Shown in pieces: positions 1-8,743 of a stretch of DNA of 27,296 nucleotides. The translations under genes were made by a program, and so were the position numbers. The stretch comes from SVQP01 sp045594445. GTDB taxonomy: Bacteria; Bacillota; Clostridia; Oscillospirales; CAG-272. Location of the stretch: positions 1-27,296 of the forward strand of contig JAZNYL010000044.1 in the NCBI GenBank assembly GCA_045594445.1, written 5' to 3'. Positions within the stretch are counted from its first letter, which is position 1; each line of letters begins with the position of its first letter. The notes under the pieces were generated by a model. The model saw only the letters and a list, made by a program, of their open reading frames with translations, made no database searches and was not told the origin of the DNA.

Positions 1-589
1 CGGGGGCGGCGGAGGGGCGATGCAGGAGAAAATCCTCCACGCGCTGGGCGGGGGCGATAAATCCGCCGCCGCCTGCGGAAAAGGCTTTTTCCTCCAGCTC
101 TCGCTGGAAAGTGATGCCTGCCAGGGGGGAATCGCCGGGGAAATCCTCGGGCGTGACGCTCACCAGCAGTCCGCCGTTGATATTTTCGCCGTTTCGGGCA
201 TAGTAGCTCATGCCGTTGGTGACAACGCGCTGCTGTTCGCTGGCGGCGGCGACCACCTCGCCGCCGGGGCAGACGCAGAAGCTGAACACGCTGTGTCCAT
301 TGTCCAGATGACAGCTGAGCTTATAGCTTGCCGCGCCGAGGCGGGGGTGACCCGCCGCTTCGCCGTACTGGGTGGCGTTGATATCCGACTGATGGTGCTC
401 AATGCGAACGCCAACGGCGAGGGGTTTTGCCTCCATGGGAACGCCGCGGTCATAGAGAAGCTCAAAGGTGTCCCGCGCGCTGTTGCCGAGGGCGAGAACA
501 AGCCGGTTCGCAGGCAGGGTATATGTGCCTTCGGGGGAATCCACAGTGATGGCGGTGACGGCACCGTTTTCAACGGTGAGATCCGTCAT
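1..589 (-). pseudogene. FAD-dependent dehydrogenase (COG2509-like), 5'-truncated fragment running off the left edge
   Basis: The minus frame from the ATG at 587-589 reads TDLTVENGAV, then LVLALGNSARDTFELLYDRG, MEAKPLAVGVRIEH, FSFCVCPGGEVV, NGMSYYARNGEN and LAGITFQRELEEKAF. This string of motifs is characteristic of the uncharacterised FAD-dependent dehydrogenases of COG2509. About 196 codons are visible and the 3' end lies beyond the window. The family normally has 200 or more residues ahead of this point, including the N-terminal dinucleotide-binding glycine motif. Here an in-frame TAG sits two codons before the ATG, and the upstream sequence is the terminator of the Sel1 gene. The fragment therefore lacks the half needed to bind FAD. 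It is either a decayed gene, a rearrangement joint or an assembly join. Family assignment is confident; the pseudogene label is inference. Confidence 0.75.
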
Positions 590-618
590 CGCCCCCTACG
601 CTTGTTGATTTTTTACAT

Positions 619-662
619 GAGAAAAACCAACACGGAAACTGCTTTTGATACAGCTCCCGTGT
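619..662 (-). terminator. Intrinsic terminator of the Sel1-repeat gene
   Basis: An interrupted stem pairs 630-641 with 651-662 (ACACGG with CCGTGT, then wobble pairs and CAG/CTG) around a 9-base loop. On the minus strand it is followed by TTGGTTTTTC. It lies about 50 bases past the stop codon of the minus-strand Sel1 gene. Confidence 0.7.
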
Positions 663-709
663 CATTTTTTCCGCTAAATTCTCAGCCCAATGCTCCTTCG
701 TTTTTTTGT

Positions 710-3685
710 TTATTTCTCCAGCTCTGCAAGCTTTTTGACCGCGCCGGTGTGTCCCTTGGCTGCGGCTTTTTTGTAAAGCGAGAGTGCCTGGTGCAGGTCG
801 CGTACGGGTACGCCCTCGCCGCTTTCGTAGCATTCGCCAAGGCTGAAGCAGGCATGAGGATGGCCTGCATCCGCAGCAATTTTGAGATGCTTGACCGCTG
901 CACTTAAATCCTGCGCCGTACCCTTACCGTGCTTTTCGCACCAGCCAAGGCTGTAATTGGCCGCGATATTGCCGCCCTTTGCCGCAATGCGGAAGCAGCT
1001 GACCGCCAAGGGGAGATTTTTGGGCAGATCCTGCCCAAAGAACCAAAGGTCGCCCATGTGATTGACCGCCTCCATGCGCTTTGCATCGCTTGCAGGCAGC
1101 GTAGAGCCCGAGGGAATAGCCATATAGTAGTCCTCAACCCGTTTGCCCGAGATCAGAATACGCGCCATTTCGTCCATGGCGTCGGTGTTTCCTTCGATCA
1201 TGGCGCGGCCGTAGTATTCAAGCACCAAGGTAAAGTTGTGCTCGGGAATGCTGCCGGTTGCGTGCAACTGACCAAGCTTGAAGAGTGCCTCACCGATGGC
1301 GTGCTTGTCCGGGCTTTCGTAAAAGGTCACTGTCTCCAGACGCTGCGCTTTGCCCGTGGGAACGCGCACCTGAGAGTCTGCGGCCTTTTCCAAAAGGGAA
1401 CGGCACAGCATAGGTGCGGGCGGTGTGCCCGTGCCGGTGCGGTGGCAATCTGCTAACAGCAAAAGGGCGGAAAGGTTGCCGTCGTGTGCGGCGCGCTTTA
1501 ATGCAGCAATGCCGTTTTCGGGGTTTCGTTGCGTGCCAATGCCGCCAAGCAAGCACCGTCCCATGTGATAAAAGCCGTCCGCGTCACCCGCTTTTGCAGC
1601 TTTTTTATAAAGTGAATAGGCCAAAGGTCTGTTTTGCGGCGTTCCGATACCAAGCTCGCAGCAACGCGCCTGCGCCAGAATTGCGGGAATCAGGTCTTTC
1701 TCTGCGGCTTGCGCGTAGCATTGCACGGCGCGCTCTGCATCCGCTTCGGTGCCAACGCCGTATTGTAAGCAAAGACCAAGCAGATATTGCGCGCGGGTGC
1801 TGCCGCTTTGCGCACCGTCTTGCAACCAGCGGATCGCCTCGGTCAGATCCTGCTTGGTGCCCACGCCGTGAAGCGAGCACCAGCCCAGCCAATACAGAGC
1901 GTCCGGCTCTGCGTGTCCCGAAATGATGGATGCGCGGAACCACTTGATCGCCAAAAGCGGATCGCGCACCAAGCCTTCGCCATCCAGATACGCCTCGCCC
2001 AGATCGCAGCAGGCGCGCGGATTCCGGCTTTGTGCGGCCACGTGCAGCCATTTGACGGCCTGCTCTGCGTCGCGCTTGACGCCCGTGCCGTTTTTGTAGA
2101 GAAGATAGGTCTGATACTGCGCCGGAACACAGCCGGCCATCGCGGCTGCCGTGCAAAGGGTAGTGCCCCTTTGCGCGTCCTGCGCCACACCTTGTCCTTG
2201 TATGTAAAAGAGTCCGAGCCTGTATTTTGCGTGCGCGTCACCCAGCTTGGCCGCTTCTGTGTAGCGTGCGGCTGCCGCGCGCAAATTTTTCTCTGTGCCA
2301 ATGCCTTGCTCATAGCAAAGTCCGAGTCGGTAGCAAGCACCTGCATGGTGCGCGTCAGCCGCCTTTTGCAGCCATTCTCTGGCAGACACGACGTCTTTGC
2401 GGCAGCCTCTGCCGTACAAAAGGCATCCGGCCAGATTGTTTTGTCCGTCCGCGCAGCCGTTCTCGGCCGACAGCGCGTACCATTTCACGGCCTCCTTCAG
2501 ATCCGCCTCGGTGCCGTCGCCAAACTCGTAGCAGGTACCCAGCGCGTACTGCGCTGCAGCCACGCCCTGTTCGGCCGCCTTGTGCAGATAAGAGAAGGCT
2601 TGCGCAAGATTTTTGGGCGTGCCGACGGCGTTGGCAAGACAAAGCGCATATTGGTAGCAGCCCTCGGGCAAATCCGCCTCGGCTGCGATCTTGAAATGCT
2701 TGGCCGCATAGGTCTCGTCACGCGAGTCAGCGTCGCGCTCCAGCTCGGTAAGGCCAAGGTAATAGTGTGCGCGGACGCTTCCCAACGCAGCGGCATCCTC
2801 AAAGTGGTGCAGCGCCTTGGTGGCGTTTTGCGCCGTGCCAATGCCTTCGCGCAGGCAAATACCGAGTCGCAGGGAGGCGGATGCATGGCCTTGCTTGGCC
2901 GATTGCTGCAATAGCTGCACCGCGCGCTTGGGATCGGGTGTGGTGCCCAAGCCCTCCAACAAGCAAACGGCCGTATAATACTGGCCGCGCTTGTCGGCCA
3001 AGTTTGCCGCGCTTTCCAAAAGCTTGAAGCCGCGCGTGGGATCCTTTTGTGTGCCTTGACCGTCCAGACAGCAAAGCCCCAAGGTCACCAGCGCGTTGAC
3101 GTTGTTTTCTCCCGCTGCAAGCGAAAGCCAATGCACGGCTTGCTTGTCCGAATAGGGCAGGAGCTTGGCCTCCAGGTATGCCTGCGCCAGCGCGTACATG
3201 GCCTGATCGTCCTGCTTGTGCGCGCCCACGGTCAACGCGATCAGCTTGCCCACGTCGTCCTGCAGGCAGCGCTCTTCCGAAAAAGCATCCGGGCAGGTGC
3301 AAAGCCCTGTGACAAACAAGCGGTGGATCAGCGCGGGCTCGGGATGGTCCTCAAAGTCCTCGCATAGCTTGATAAAGGCGTGCGGATAGGATGCGTGCGG
3401 CGCGTCGGTACCCACGTGCAGAATTTGCAGCTTTCTCTGCTCGGCCAATTCTGCCAGCTGTTGCCCCATGGGGTCTGTCTGCAGATTGCCGACAGCAATC
3501 AGCATGCCTGCGCGGCAGGCGTCGCGGCAGACTTCGGCACGCAGCTGCTCAGTCGCGCGCACGGAAAAGCCGTAAGAGGTGAGCATACGGCAAAGCGCTT
3601 CGGCAAAGAATTTTTGTCCGGAAGCGTATAAAAGCGGAATAAAGAGGGGGGAAGTGACCTTGTCTTGATCATGATTGGATTGCAT
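710..3685 (-). CDS. Large Sel1-like repeat (tetratricopeptide-related) protein with unassigned N-terminal domain
   Basis: A 991-residue protein. From about residue 145 to the end it is built of roughly 22 Sel1-type repeats of about 36 residues, with the signature pattern A-x-x-x-L-G-x-C-Y-x-x-G-x-G-T-x-x-D then A-x-x-W-x-x-x-A-A-x-x-G. Sel1 repeats form alpha-helical solenoids that scaffold protein-protein interactions. Residues 1-145 are not repeats. They start LFIPLLYASGQKFFAEALCR and have an alternating strand/helix look vaguely like a TIR or receiver fold, but no clear catalytic motif. Two longer insertions, around residues 790-820 and 860-890, break the repeat register. There is no signal peptide or membrane segment, so it is probably cytosolic. 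The ATG at 3685 is chosen because AAAGGAG lies 7 bases upstream; an in-frame start nine codons earlier has no ribosome site. It is divergent from zapA. Partner and pathway are unknown. Confidence 0.9.
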   Translation of the reverse strand: MQSNHDQDKVTSPLFIPLLYASGQKFFAEALCRMLTSYGFSVRATEQLRAEVCRDACRAGMLIAVGNLQTDPMGQQLAELAEQRKLQILHVGTDAPHASYPHAFIKLCEDFEDHPEPALIHRLFVTGLCTCPDAFSEERCLQDDVGKLIALTVGAHKQDDQAMYALAQAYLEAKLLPYSDKQAVHWLSLAAGENNVNALVTLGLCCLDGQGTQKDPTRGFKLLESAANLADKRGQYYTAVCLLEGLGTTPDPKRAVQLLQQSAKQGHASASLRLGICLREGIGTAQNATKALHHFEDAAALGSVRAHYYLGLTELERDADSRDETYAAKHFKIAAEADLPEGCYQYALCLANAVGTPKNLAQAFSYLHKAAEQGVAAAQYALGTCYEFGDGTEADLKEAVKWYALSAENGCADGQNNLAGCLLYGRGCRKDVVSAREWLQKAADAHHAGACYRLGLCYEQGIGTEKNLRAAAARYTEAAKLGDAHAKYRLGLFYIQGQGVAQDAQRGTTLCTAAAMAGCVPAQYQTYLLYKNGTGVKRDAEQAVKWLHVAAQSRNPRACCDLGEAYLDGEGLVRDPLLAIKWFRASIISGHAEPDALYWLGWCSLHGVGTKQDLTEAIRWLQDGAQSGSTRAQYLLGLCLQYGVGTEADAERAVQCYAQAAEKDLIPAILAQARCCELGIGTPQNRPLAYSLYKKAAKAGDADGFYHMGRCLLGGIGTQRNPENGIAALKRAAHDGNLSALLLLADCHRTGTGTPPAPMLCRSLLEKAADSQVRVPTGKAQRLETVTFYESPDKHAIGEALFKLGQLHATGSIPEHNFTLVLEYYGRAMIEGNTDAMDEMARILISGKRVEDYYMAIPSGSTLPASDAKRMEAVNHMGDLWFFGQDLPKNLPLAVSCFRIAAKGGNIAANYSLGWCEKHGKGTAQDLSAAVKHLKIAADAGHPHACFSLGECYESGEGVPVRDLHQALSLYKKAAAKGHTGAVKKLAELEK

Positions 3686-3881
3686 GGGCCAACTCCTTTC
3701 ACGGATTTGCAAAAAAATCGCGAAATTTTGAAAAATTTACGAAAAAGGTCTTTTCAATTTCGGCGTTTTGTATTAAAATATATATAACTGGTACTATATA
3801 TAAAATTATACATGTTTTAGCGAACAATTGCAAGATATCAGGCAAAAAAAGAATTTACATAGATAGATCGGAGGAATCGGA
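3686..3881. other. AT-rich divergent intergenic region
   Basis: This 196-base gap separates the divergent Sel1 and zapA genes. It is much more AT-rich than its surroundings. It contains an imperfect inverted repeat at about 3780-3803 (TATATATA arms around ACTGGTAC). I could not resolve a minus-strand promoter for the Sel1 gene with confidence. Confidence 0.6.
3751..3779 (+). promoter_or_regulatory. Candidate sigma-A promoter for the zapA operon
   Basis: TTTTCA at 3751-3756 and TAAAAT at 3774-3779 are separated by 17 bases. The -35 matches consensus at 4 of 6 positions and the -10 at 5 of 6. A leader of about 95 bases would follow. The region is so AT-rich that other -10-like strings occur nearby, for example around 3795-3802. 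Confidence 0.4.
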
Positions 3882-4622
3882 ATGAAACAGAAGTATACCT
3901 TGGTCATAGCAGACGTGGAGATGAACGTGGTGACCGACGCGCCCCGCGAGACGGTGGACAAGATCGTGGGCATTCTTGACAGAAAGATGAGAGATATCAA
4001 TCTCAAAAGCCACCGCTGCACCAAGAATCAGGCAGCTTTGCTGTGCGCTTTGGAGTATTGTGCCGAAAAGCTGGCTTTGCAGGAGAGAAATGCGGAGCTG
4101 GAGGAGATTGCCGAGCAGGACGAGGCAACCATAGAGCAAAAGGATCAGAAGATCGCCGAGCTGGAGGCAGAGGTTGCCAGATTGCAGGGCGAGAATGAGG
4201 TCATGAACAGCATTCTGGAGCGCGCCGCTGCGTCCACCAAGCATTTTATGGGCAACCATGAGCCCGAGGCTGTTGCAGCTCCTGCTGCAGAGCAGAGCGC
4301 AACCGAGGAGGAGATTCCTTCCAAGAACGAAGAGGAAAAGGCACCCGAACAGGTGCCTGCGGAAGCTGAAGCGCAGGAGGAGGCAAAGGCTCCCGAAGAG
4401 GCTCAGGATCAGCCCGAGGAGATTCCCGAGGCGCCCGAGCAGTTGAGCGTAAATTTTGAGGATCAGGCAGAGGATGAGCAGGTTAACACCAAGGCCGCAC
4501 AGGTCATTGGCGAGATTGCAGAGCAGTCTGCAGCCCCCATTCCCAAGGCAAAGGCAAAGAAGACCAAGAACCGCTCTCGCGTGGGTTCAATGTTTGATCT
4601 GCTGACCTTCAATGATGTCTAA
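3882..4622 (+). CDS. zapA: Cell division protein ZapA with long acidic C-terminal extension
   Basis: The first 75 residues match ZapA (YTLVIADVEMNVVTDAPRET, then ILDRKMRDI, then AALLCALEYCAEKLAL). ZapA binds FtsZ and bundles its filaments at the Z-ring. A coiled coil of about 50 residues follows (E/K/Q-rich, to about residue 117), as in other ZapA proteins. At 246 residues it is more than twice the usual length of about 90-110. Residues 120-215 are a low-complexity Glu/Ala/Pro tail, and the end is a basic patch (KAKAKKTKNRSR) followed by VGSMFDLLTFNDV. The ordered-looking terminus after a disordered linker could be a docking peptide; that is inference. GGAGG lies 8-12 bases before the ATG. 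It is the first gene of an operon, and its last codons overlap the start of the U32 peptidase. Confidence 0.9.
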   Translation: MKQKYTLVIADVEMNVVTDAPRETVDKIVGILDRKMRDINLKSHRCTKNQAALLCALEYCAEKLALQERNAELEEIAEQDEATIEQKDQKIAELEAEVARLQGENEVMNSILERAAASTKHFMGNHEPEAVAAPAAEQSATEEEIPSKNEEEKAPEQVPAEAEAQEEAKAPEEAQDQPEEIPEAPEQLSVNFEDQAEDEQVNTKAAQVIGEIAEQSAAPIPKAKAKKTKNRSRVGSMFDLLTFNDV

Positions 4623-6669
4623 AATGAAACATCCGTATAGTCGATCCTTGCCCGAGCTGCTCTCTCCCGCAGGCTCGCCCGACGCGTTACGGGCAGCGAT
4701 TGACGGAGGAGCCGACGCCGTATATCTCGGCGGCGGCTCTTTTCACGCCCGTATGAACGCGGACAATTTCGGAACGCAGCAAGCGCTTTCCGAAGCAATT
4801 GCTCTGGCGCACTTCTGGGGCGTGAAGGTGTACGTCACGCTCAATACCATGGTGTACGACCGCGAAATCGACGCGGCCCTGGCGCAAGCCGAGCAAGCGG
4901 CGCGTGCGGGTGCGGACGGCCTGATCGTGGCTGATCTGGGGCTTGCAACGCTGCTGCGTCGCGCCCTGCCGGATATGCCGTTGCATGCGAGCACGCAGAT
5001 GTCGATCCACCGAGGTGACGCGGGCAAATTGCTTGCCGATGCAGGCTTTAGCCGCATGGTGCTGGCAAGAGAGCTGCCTGCCGATCAGATCGTGCAGGCG
5101 GTCAAGGAGAGTCCGATTGAGATTGAAATGTTCGTGCACGGTGCGCTTTGCGTCAGCCAGTCGGGGCAGTGCTTGTTTTCCTCCTTGGTGGGAGGACGCA
5201 GCGGTAACCGCGGCGAATGCGCGCAGCCCTGCCGATTGCCCTTCAAGGATGCAAAGGGGAAGGACTTTTATCCGCTCTCGCTCAAGGATCTGTCCTTGGC
5301 AAGATACGTGCCCGAGATCATTGATTCAGGCGTGGCATCGCTCAAAATCGAGGGACGCATGAAATCCCCCGAATACGTATATACTGTTACACGGATCTGG
5401 CGAGAGCTGCTGGATACGCGCAGCGGTGCGGACGAAAAACAAATGGCAGAGCTTGGCCGTGCGTTTTCGCGTGGCGGCTTTACCGACGGATACTACCGTC
5501 GTCGCAAGGGGGAGGGCATGCTGGGCGTGCGCTCTGCCGAGGATAAGGCAGCCTCGGGCGAGGTGGAAAAATTCCGTGGTATCACAAAGAAAATTCCCAT
5601 GGATATAGAGGCGACCTTGCGTGCAGATCAGCCCATGGAGCTGACGGCACGCGCAAACGGGCAAGAGGTCAGCGTTAAGGGCGCTTCGCCCGAGGCGGCA
5701 CACACGCGTCCGATCACGTCGGAGCAGGTACAAGTCAGCCTTTCCAAGCTGGGATCCACGCCGTTTGCGGCAGATCGGGTGAACGTGAGCATTGAGGGCG
5801 AGGTCATGGTGGCCGCGTCCGCGCTCAACGCGCTGCGCCGCGATGCGGCAGAGAGATTGGAGAGCGCGCTTTGGAAAGCTTGCCGTCCTGCCGACGTGAC
5901 CGCAGAGTCGGTGACCGTGCCCATACCCAAGGGTACGCGGACGTGCTTGCGCACGGCGAGATTCTTCTCTTTCGAGCAGATCACGCCCCTGTCTCGGGAG
6001 TATTTTGAAATTCGCTATCTTCCTTTGGAAATCGCTGCCGCGCAAGTGGTGCACGGCTGCAACGGCGTGGTACTGCCGCCCGTGATTTTTGAGTCGGATT
6101 CCGCACAGATCAGAGAAATGCTGGCTGCAGTCAAGCAGCAGGGGGTTGTGCACGTGCTGGTGGGCAATATCGGCCACCTGCCGCTTTTGGAGGGCTTTGG
6201 CTTTACGGTGCACGGCGATTATCGCCTTAACGCAGCCAACGACGCAACAGTGGCGGCGCTGGAGCAGTTGGGGTTTGCCGACGTGATCGCATCGGCCGAG
6301 ATGAGTCTTGCCAAGCTGCGTGACCTTGGCGGCAATACGGCAGCCATCGTGTATGGCCGAGTTCCGCTGATGACCTTGGAGCGCTGCGTCAATAAGCAAA
6401 CGGTCGGCTGCGCGGCTTGCAAGGCAGGACGCGCCGAGCTGGTGGACCGCAAGGGCGTCAGATTTCCGGTTTTGTACGAGTACGGGCATCGCAATCTGGT
6501 GCTCAACAGCCTGCCCACGGGCATGTCGGATAAGGGACGCATGCTGACAGAGCACGGCATTACGGCACAGCACTTTATATTTACCGTGGAGGACGCAAAG
6601 CAGGTGGATCGCGTCATTTCCGCATATAAGCAGGGGAACGCTTTGCCTTTCCCTGTCAGAAGAATTTGA
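4612..6669 (+). CDS. U32 family peptidase (YrrO/RlhA-like, with DUF3656-type C-terminal region)
   Basis: A 685-residue protein. The N-terminal TIM-barrel-like part has ELLSPAGSPDALRAAIDGGA (residues 15-34) and VYLGGGSF. The family signature EMFVHGALCVSQSGQC (172-187) is followed by GGRSGNRGECAQPCR (194-208), with four conserved Cys at 180, 187, 203 and 207. A later Cys cluster (CVNKQTVGCAACKAG) and a VLNSLP motif match the C-terminal region of long U32 proteins. E. coli RlhA of this family is needed for 23S rRNA C2501 hydroxylation; others are annotated as collagenase-like proteases. The exact role here is not known. The ATG at 4612 lies inside zapA, 11 bases before its stop codon is complete, so translation is probably coupled. 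A second ATG follows directly and a third lies at 4624. Cytosolic. Confidence 0.93.
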   Translation: MMSKMKHPYSRSLPELLSPAGSPDALRAAIDGGADAVYLGGGSFHARMNADNFGTQQALSEAIALAHFWGVKVYVTLNTMVYDREIDAALAQAEQAARAGADGLIVADLGLATLLRRALPDMPLHASTQMSIHRGDAGKLLADAGFSRMVLARELPADQIVQAVKESPIEIEMFVHGALCVSQSGQCLFSSLVGGRSGNRGECAQPCRLPFKDAKGKDFYPLSLKDLSLARYVPEIIDSGVASLKIEGRMKSPEYVYTVTRIWRELLDTRSGADEKQMAELGRAFSRGGFTDGYYRRRKGEGMLGVRSAEDKAASGEVEKFRGITKKIPMDIEATLRADQPMELTARANGQEVSVKGASPEAAHTRPITSEQVQVSLSKLGSTPFAADRVNVSIEGEVMVAASALNALRRDAAERLESALWKACRPADVTAESVTVPIPKGTRTCLRTARFFSFEQITPLSREYFEIRYLPLEIAAAQVVHGCNGVVLPPVIFESDSAQIREMLAAVKQQGVVHVLVGNIGHLPLLEGFGFTVHGDYRLNAANDATVAALEQLGFADVIASAEMSLAKLRDLGGNTAAIVYGRVPLMTLERCVNKQTVGCAACKAGRAELVDRKGVRFPVLYEYGHRNLVLNSLPTGMSDKGRMLTEHGITAQHFIFTVEDAKQVDRVISAYKQGNALPFPVRRI

Positions 6670-6685
6670 TTTTTTGGTGAGTGAA

Positions 6686-7912
6686 ATGAGACGAAATTTG
6701 ACAATCATAATAGTTGCCATGCTGATCGTTTGCTTGCTGATCGCAACGGCCGTCAGCATCAGCCGTGCCAAGAATCTGCCGGAAGAGCCTGCGGGTGAGA
6801 GTCAGACCGATCCCTCGGGTGAGCAGACGAGTGAGCCGACCGAGGAGCAGACGAGCGGCCCTGCGGGTGAGCAAACGAGCGAATCTGTCGAGCAAGAGGA
6901 GATTTCAGGCCTTGTGTACGTGGAGTACACCAAGGAGGCGCATCCCGGCACGGGTATTGCGTATAAGGGCAGCGGCGAGAATGCGAAAACCGTGATTGTG
7001 ATTGACGCGGGCCATCAGGAGCACGCCATGTCCGAGACCGAGCCCAACGGCCCGGGAGCGAACGAGCAAAAGCCCATGGTATCGGGTGGTACGCAGGGTA
7101 GTGTGACAGGGCTTGCCGAGTACGAGTTGAATTTGCGTGTGGCTCTTGCGCTTCGTGACGTGTTGGTTGAAAAGGGATATACGGTCGTCATGGTGCGTGA
7201 GACCAACGAGGTGAAAATCAGCAACGCCGAGCGCGCTATGCTTGCCAATCTTGCAGGCGCGGACGTCAATCTGCGCATTCATGCAAACGGTGACGAGGAT
7301 ACCTCGGTCAAGGGTGCAATGAGCGTTTGTCAGACACCCCAAAACCCCTATAACGCAGAGATTTACGAGCAATGCAGATTGCTTTCAGACGAGGTGTTGA
7401 AGGCGTTCTGCCAAGGCACGGGCATCTCGCAGCGCAGCGTTTGGGAAACCGACACCATGACAGGCACCAACTGGGCAAGCGTGCCCACCACCATTCTGGA
7501 GATGGGCTTTATGACCAACGCAGAGGACGAGGCGATCATGGCCGACGCGGGCTTTGCAGCCAAGGCGGCAGTGGCGATTGCCGCGGGCATTGAAGCATAT
7601 CTGGCGCAAGCGTCCGAGCAACCCACGGGGCCCGAGGGCGGCTCTTCGGAATACGAGATCAACTACGAAAGAGAAAGAGAGCTTGGCGAGAGCTTTACCG
7701 AGGTCTATATGGCCATGGAGGCTACCGCCACCGTCTGGGTGCGTACCGAGCCGAGCACAGAGGGCGGTGACGACACCAAGGTGCACAATATTGCCATGTA
7801 CGAGGGCAAGCGCGTAATCTGCATCGGTCTTGGACAGAATTGGAATCGCGTGCTGATCGACGGGCACGTCTATTACATCTCCGCGGCATATCTGCGAGAG
7901 GCTACGGAATAA
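6686..7912 (+). CDS. Membrane-anchored N-acetylmuramoyl-L-alanine amidase (Amidase_3) with C-terminal SH3-like domain
   Basis: A 408-residue protein. An N-terminal membrane segment (about residues 5-25) is followed by a Ser/Thr/Glu/Gln linker of about 45 residues with repeated GEQTSE-like units. The Amidase_3 domain (about 100-305) shows the zinc ligands His110 (DAGHQEH), Glu145 (GLAEYELNL) and His199 (RIHAN), and the catalytic Glu272 (ILEMGFMTN). It should cleave the MurNAc-L-Ala bond in peptidoglycan at the outer membrane face. The last 60 residues (ATVWVRTEPS to HVYYISAAYL) look like an SH3-type wall-binding domain. The ATG at 6686 is preferred because it starts directly before the basic MRRN ahead of the hydrophobic segment; alternative TTG and GTG starts lie up to 12 bases upstream. 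It sits 16 bases after the U32 gene and 27 before cysE. Confidence 0.92.
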   Translation: MRRNLTIIIVAMLIVCLLIATAVSISRAKNLPEEPAGESQTDPSGEQTSEPTEEQTSGPAGEQTSESVEQEEISGLVYVEYTKEAHPGTGIAYKGSGENAKTVIVIDAGHQEHAMSETEPNGPGANEQKPMVSGGTQGSVTGLAEYELNLRVALALRDVLVEKGYTVVMVRETNEVKISNAERAMLANLAGADVNLRIHANGDEDTSVKGAMSVCQTPQNPYNAEIYEQCRLLSDEVLKAFCQGTGISQRSVWETDTMTGTNWASVPTTILEMGFMTNAEDEAIMADAGFAAKAAVAIAAGIEAYLAQASEQPTGPEGGSSEYEINYERERELGESFTEVYMAMEATATVWVRTEPSTEGGDDTKVHNIAMYEGKRVICIGLGQNWNRVLIDGHVYYISAAYLREATE

Positions 7913-7939
7913 ATCAACCGATCAGGAGGGCAAGTGATC

Positions 7940-8713
7940 ATGAACACAGAACGCTTGGAAGATATCATAGCGCAAATCGGCGGAGGCGTGATCCTTTGTG
8001 CAGAGCTGGCAAAAGAGCAGGCAAAGCCGCTGACCGACAGGATATCGGCAGAGCTGCGCGCTGCGCTGGACGAAATTCGCACCGATATTGACGCGGTCAG
8101 ACAGCGTGACCCGGCAGCCAAAAGCGATCTTGAGGTATTGCTGCTGTATTCGGGCGTGCATGCGTTGCTTGCTTACCGCGTAGCGCACAGGCTGTACGTG
8201 TCCGAGCATTATTTCTCGGCGCGTCTTGTCAGCCAGCTTGCAAGATTTTTCACCGGTGTGGAAATCCACCCGGGAGCAACCATCGGCAAGGCGCTGATGA
8301 TCGACCACGGCGCAGGCGTGGTGATCGGTGAGACAGCCGAGATCGGAGATAACTGCACGCTGTATCAGGGCGTGACGCTGGGCGGCACGGGTAAGGACGT
8401 CGGAAAACGTCACCCCACGCTGGGTAATAACGTCATGGTTGGCGCAGGTGCCAAGGTGCTTGGCCCCTTCTCCATTGCGGATGGCAGTAAGGTAGCAGCC
8501 GGTGCGGTGGTGCTCAAGGAGATTCCCGAAAACAGTACGGCGGTGGGCATTCCCGCACGCGTGGTCAAGCGCGGCGGTGAACGCGTGGACGCACCCGGTG
8601 CAGACCTTGACCAGGTGCATATCCCCGACCCCGTGCGCGAGGAAATTGCGCGTCTGGAGCAACGCTTGGCAGAGATGCAGGCGCAGCTTGATGACTTAAA
8701 GAATGCAGAATGA
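7940..8713 (+). CDS. cysE: Serine O-acetyltransferase
   Basis: A 257-residue protein that transfers acetyl from acetyl-CoA to L-serine, the first step of cysteine synthesis. The N-terminal helical part carries DIDAVRQRDPAAKSD. The left-handed beta-helix follows with GVEIHPGATIGKALMIDHGAGVVIGET, where the His of DHGAG (about residue 123) is the catalytic base. YQGVTLGGTGKDVGKRHPT is the conserved flexible CoA-binding loop. After VGIPARVV there is a charged helix of about 45 residues ending in a coiled-coil-like segment. AGGAGG lies 10 bases before the ATG at 7940; a GTG two codons earlier is too close to that site. It is the last gene of the zapA operon and is followed by a terminator hairpin. 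No other cysteine-synthesis gene is in the window. Confidence 0.94.
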   Translation: MNTERLEDIIAQIGGGVILCAELAKEQAKPLTDRISAELRAALDEIRTDIDAVRQRDPAAKSDLEVLLLYSGVHALLAYRVAHRLYVSEHYFSARLVSQLARFFTGVEIHPGATIGKALMIDHGAGVVIGETAEIGDNCTLYQGVTLGGTGKDVGKRHPTLGNNVMVGAGAKVLGPFSIADGSKVAAGAVVLKEIPENSTAVGIPARVVKRGGERVDAPGADLDQVHIPDPVREEIARLEQRLAEMQAQLDDLKNAE

Positions 8714-8736
8714 AGCATGCAGAATGCAGAATTGTG
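8697..8736 (+). repeat. Short tandem repeat of AGAATGCAGAAT type
   Basis: Units of AGAATG and CAGAAT are reiterated over the end of cysE and the first bases of the spacer (GAATGCAGAATGAAGCATGC, then AGAATGCAGAATTG). The array touches the last codons of cysE, so the KNAE carboxy terminus is encoded by repeat sequence. Confidence 0.7.
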
Positions 8737-8743
8737 GTAGAAA

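Noticed and set aside
20..907. 295-codon plus frame at the left end
   Set aside because: It crosses the minus-strand COG2509 fragment, a terminator and the end of the Sel1 gene, and its sequence is composition-driven.
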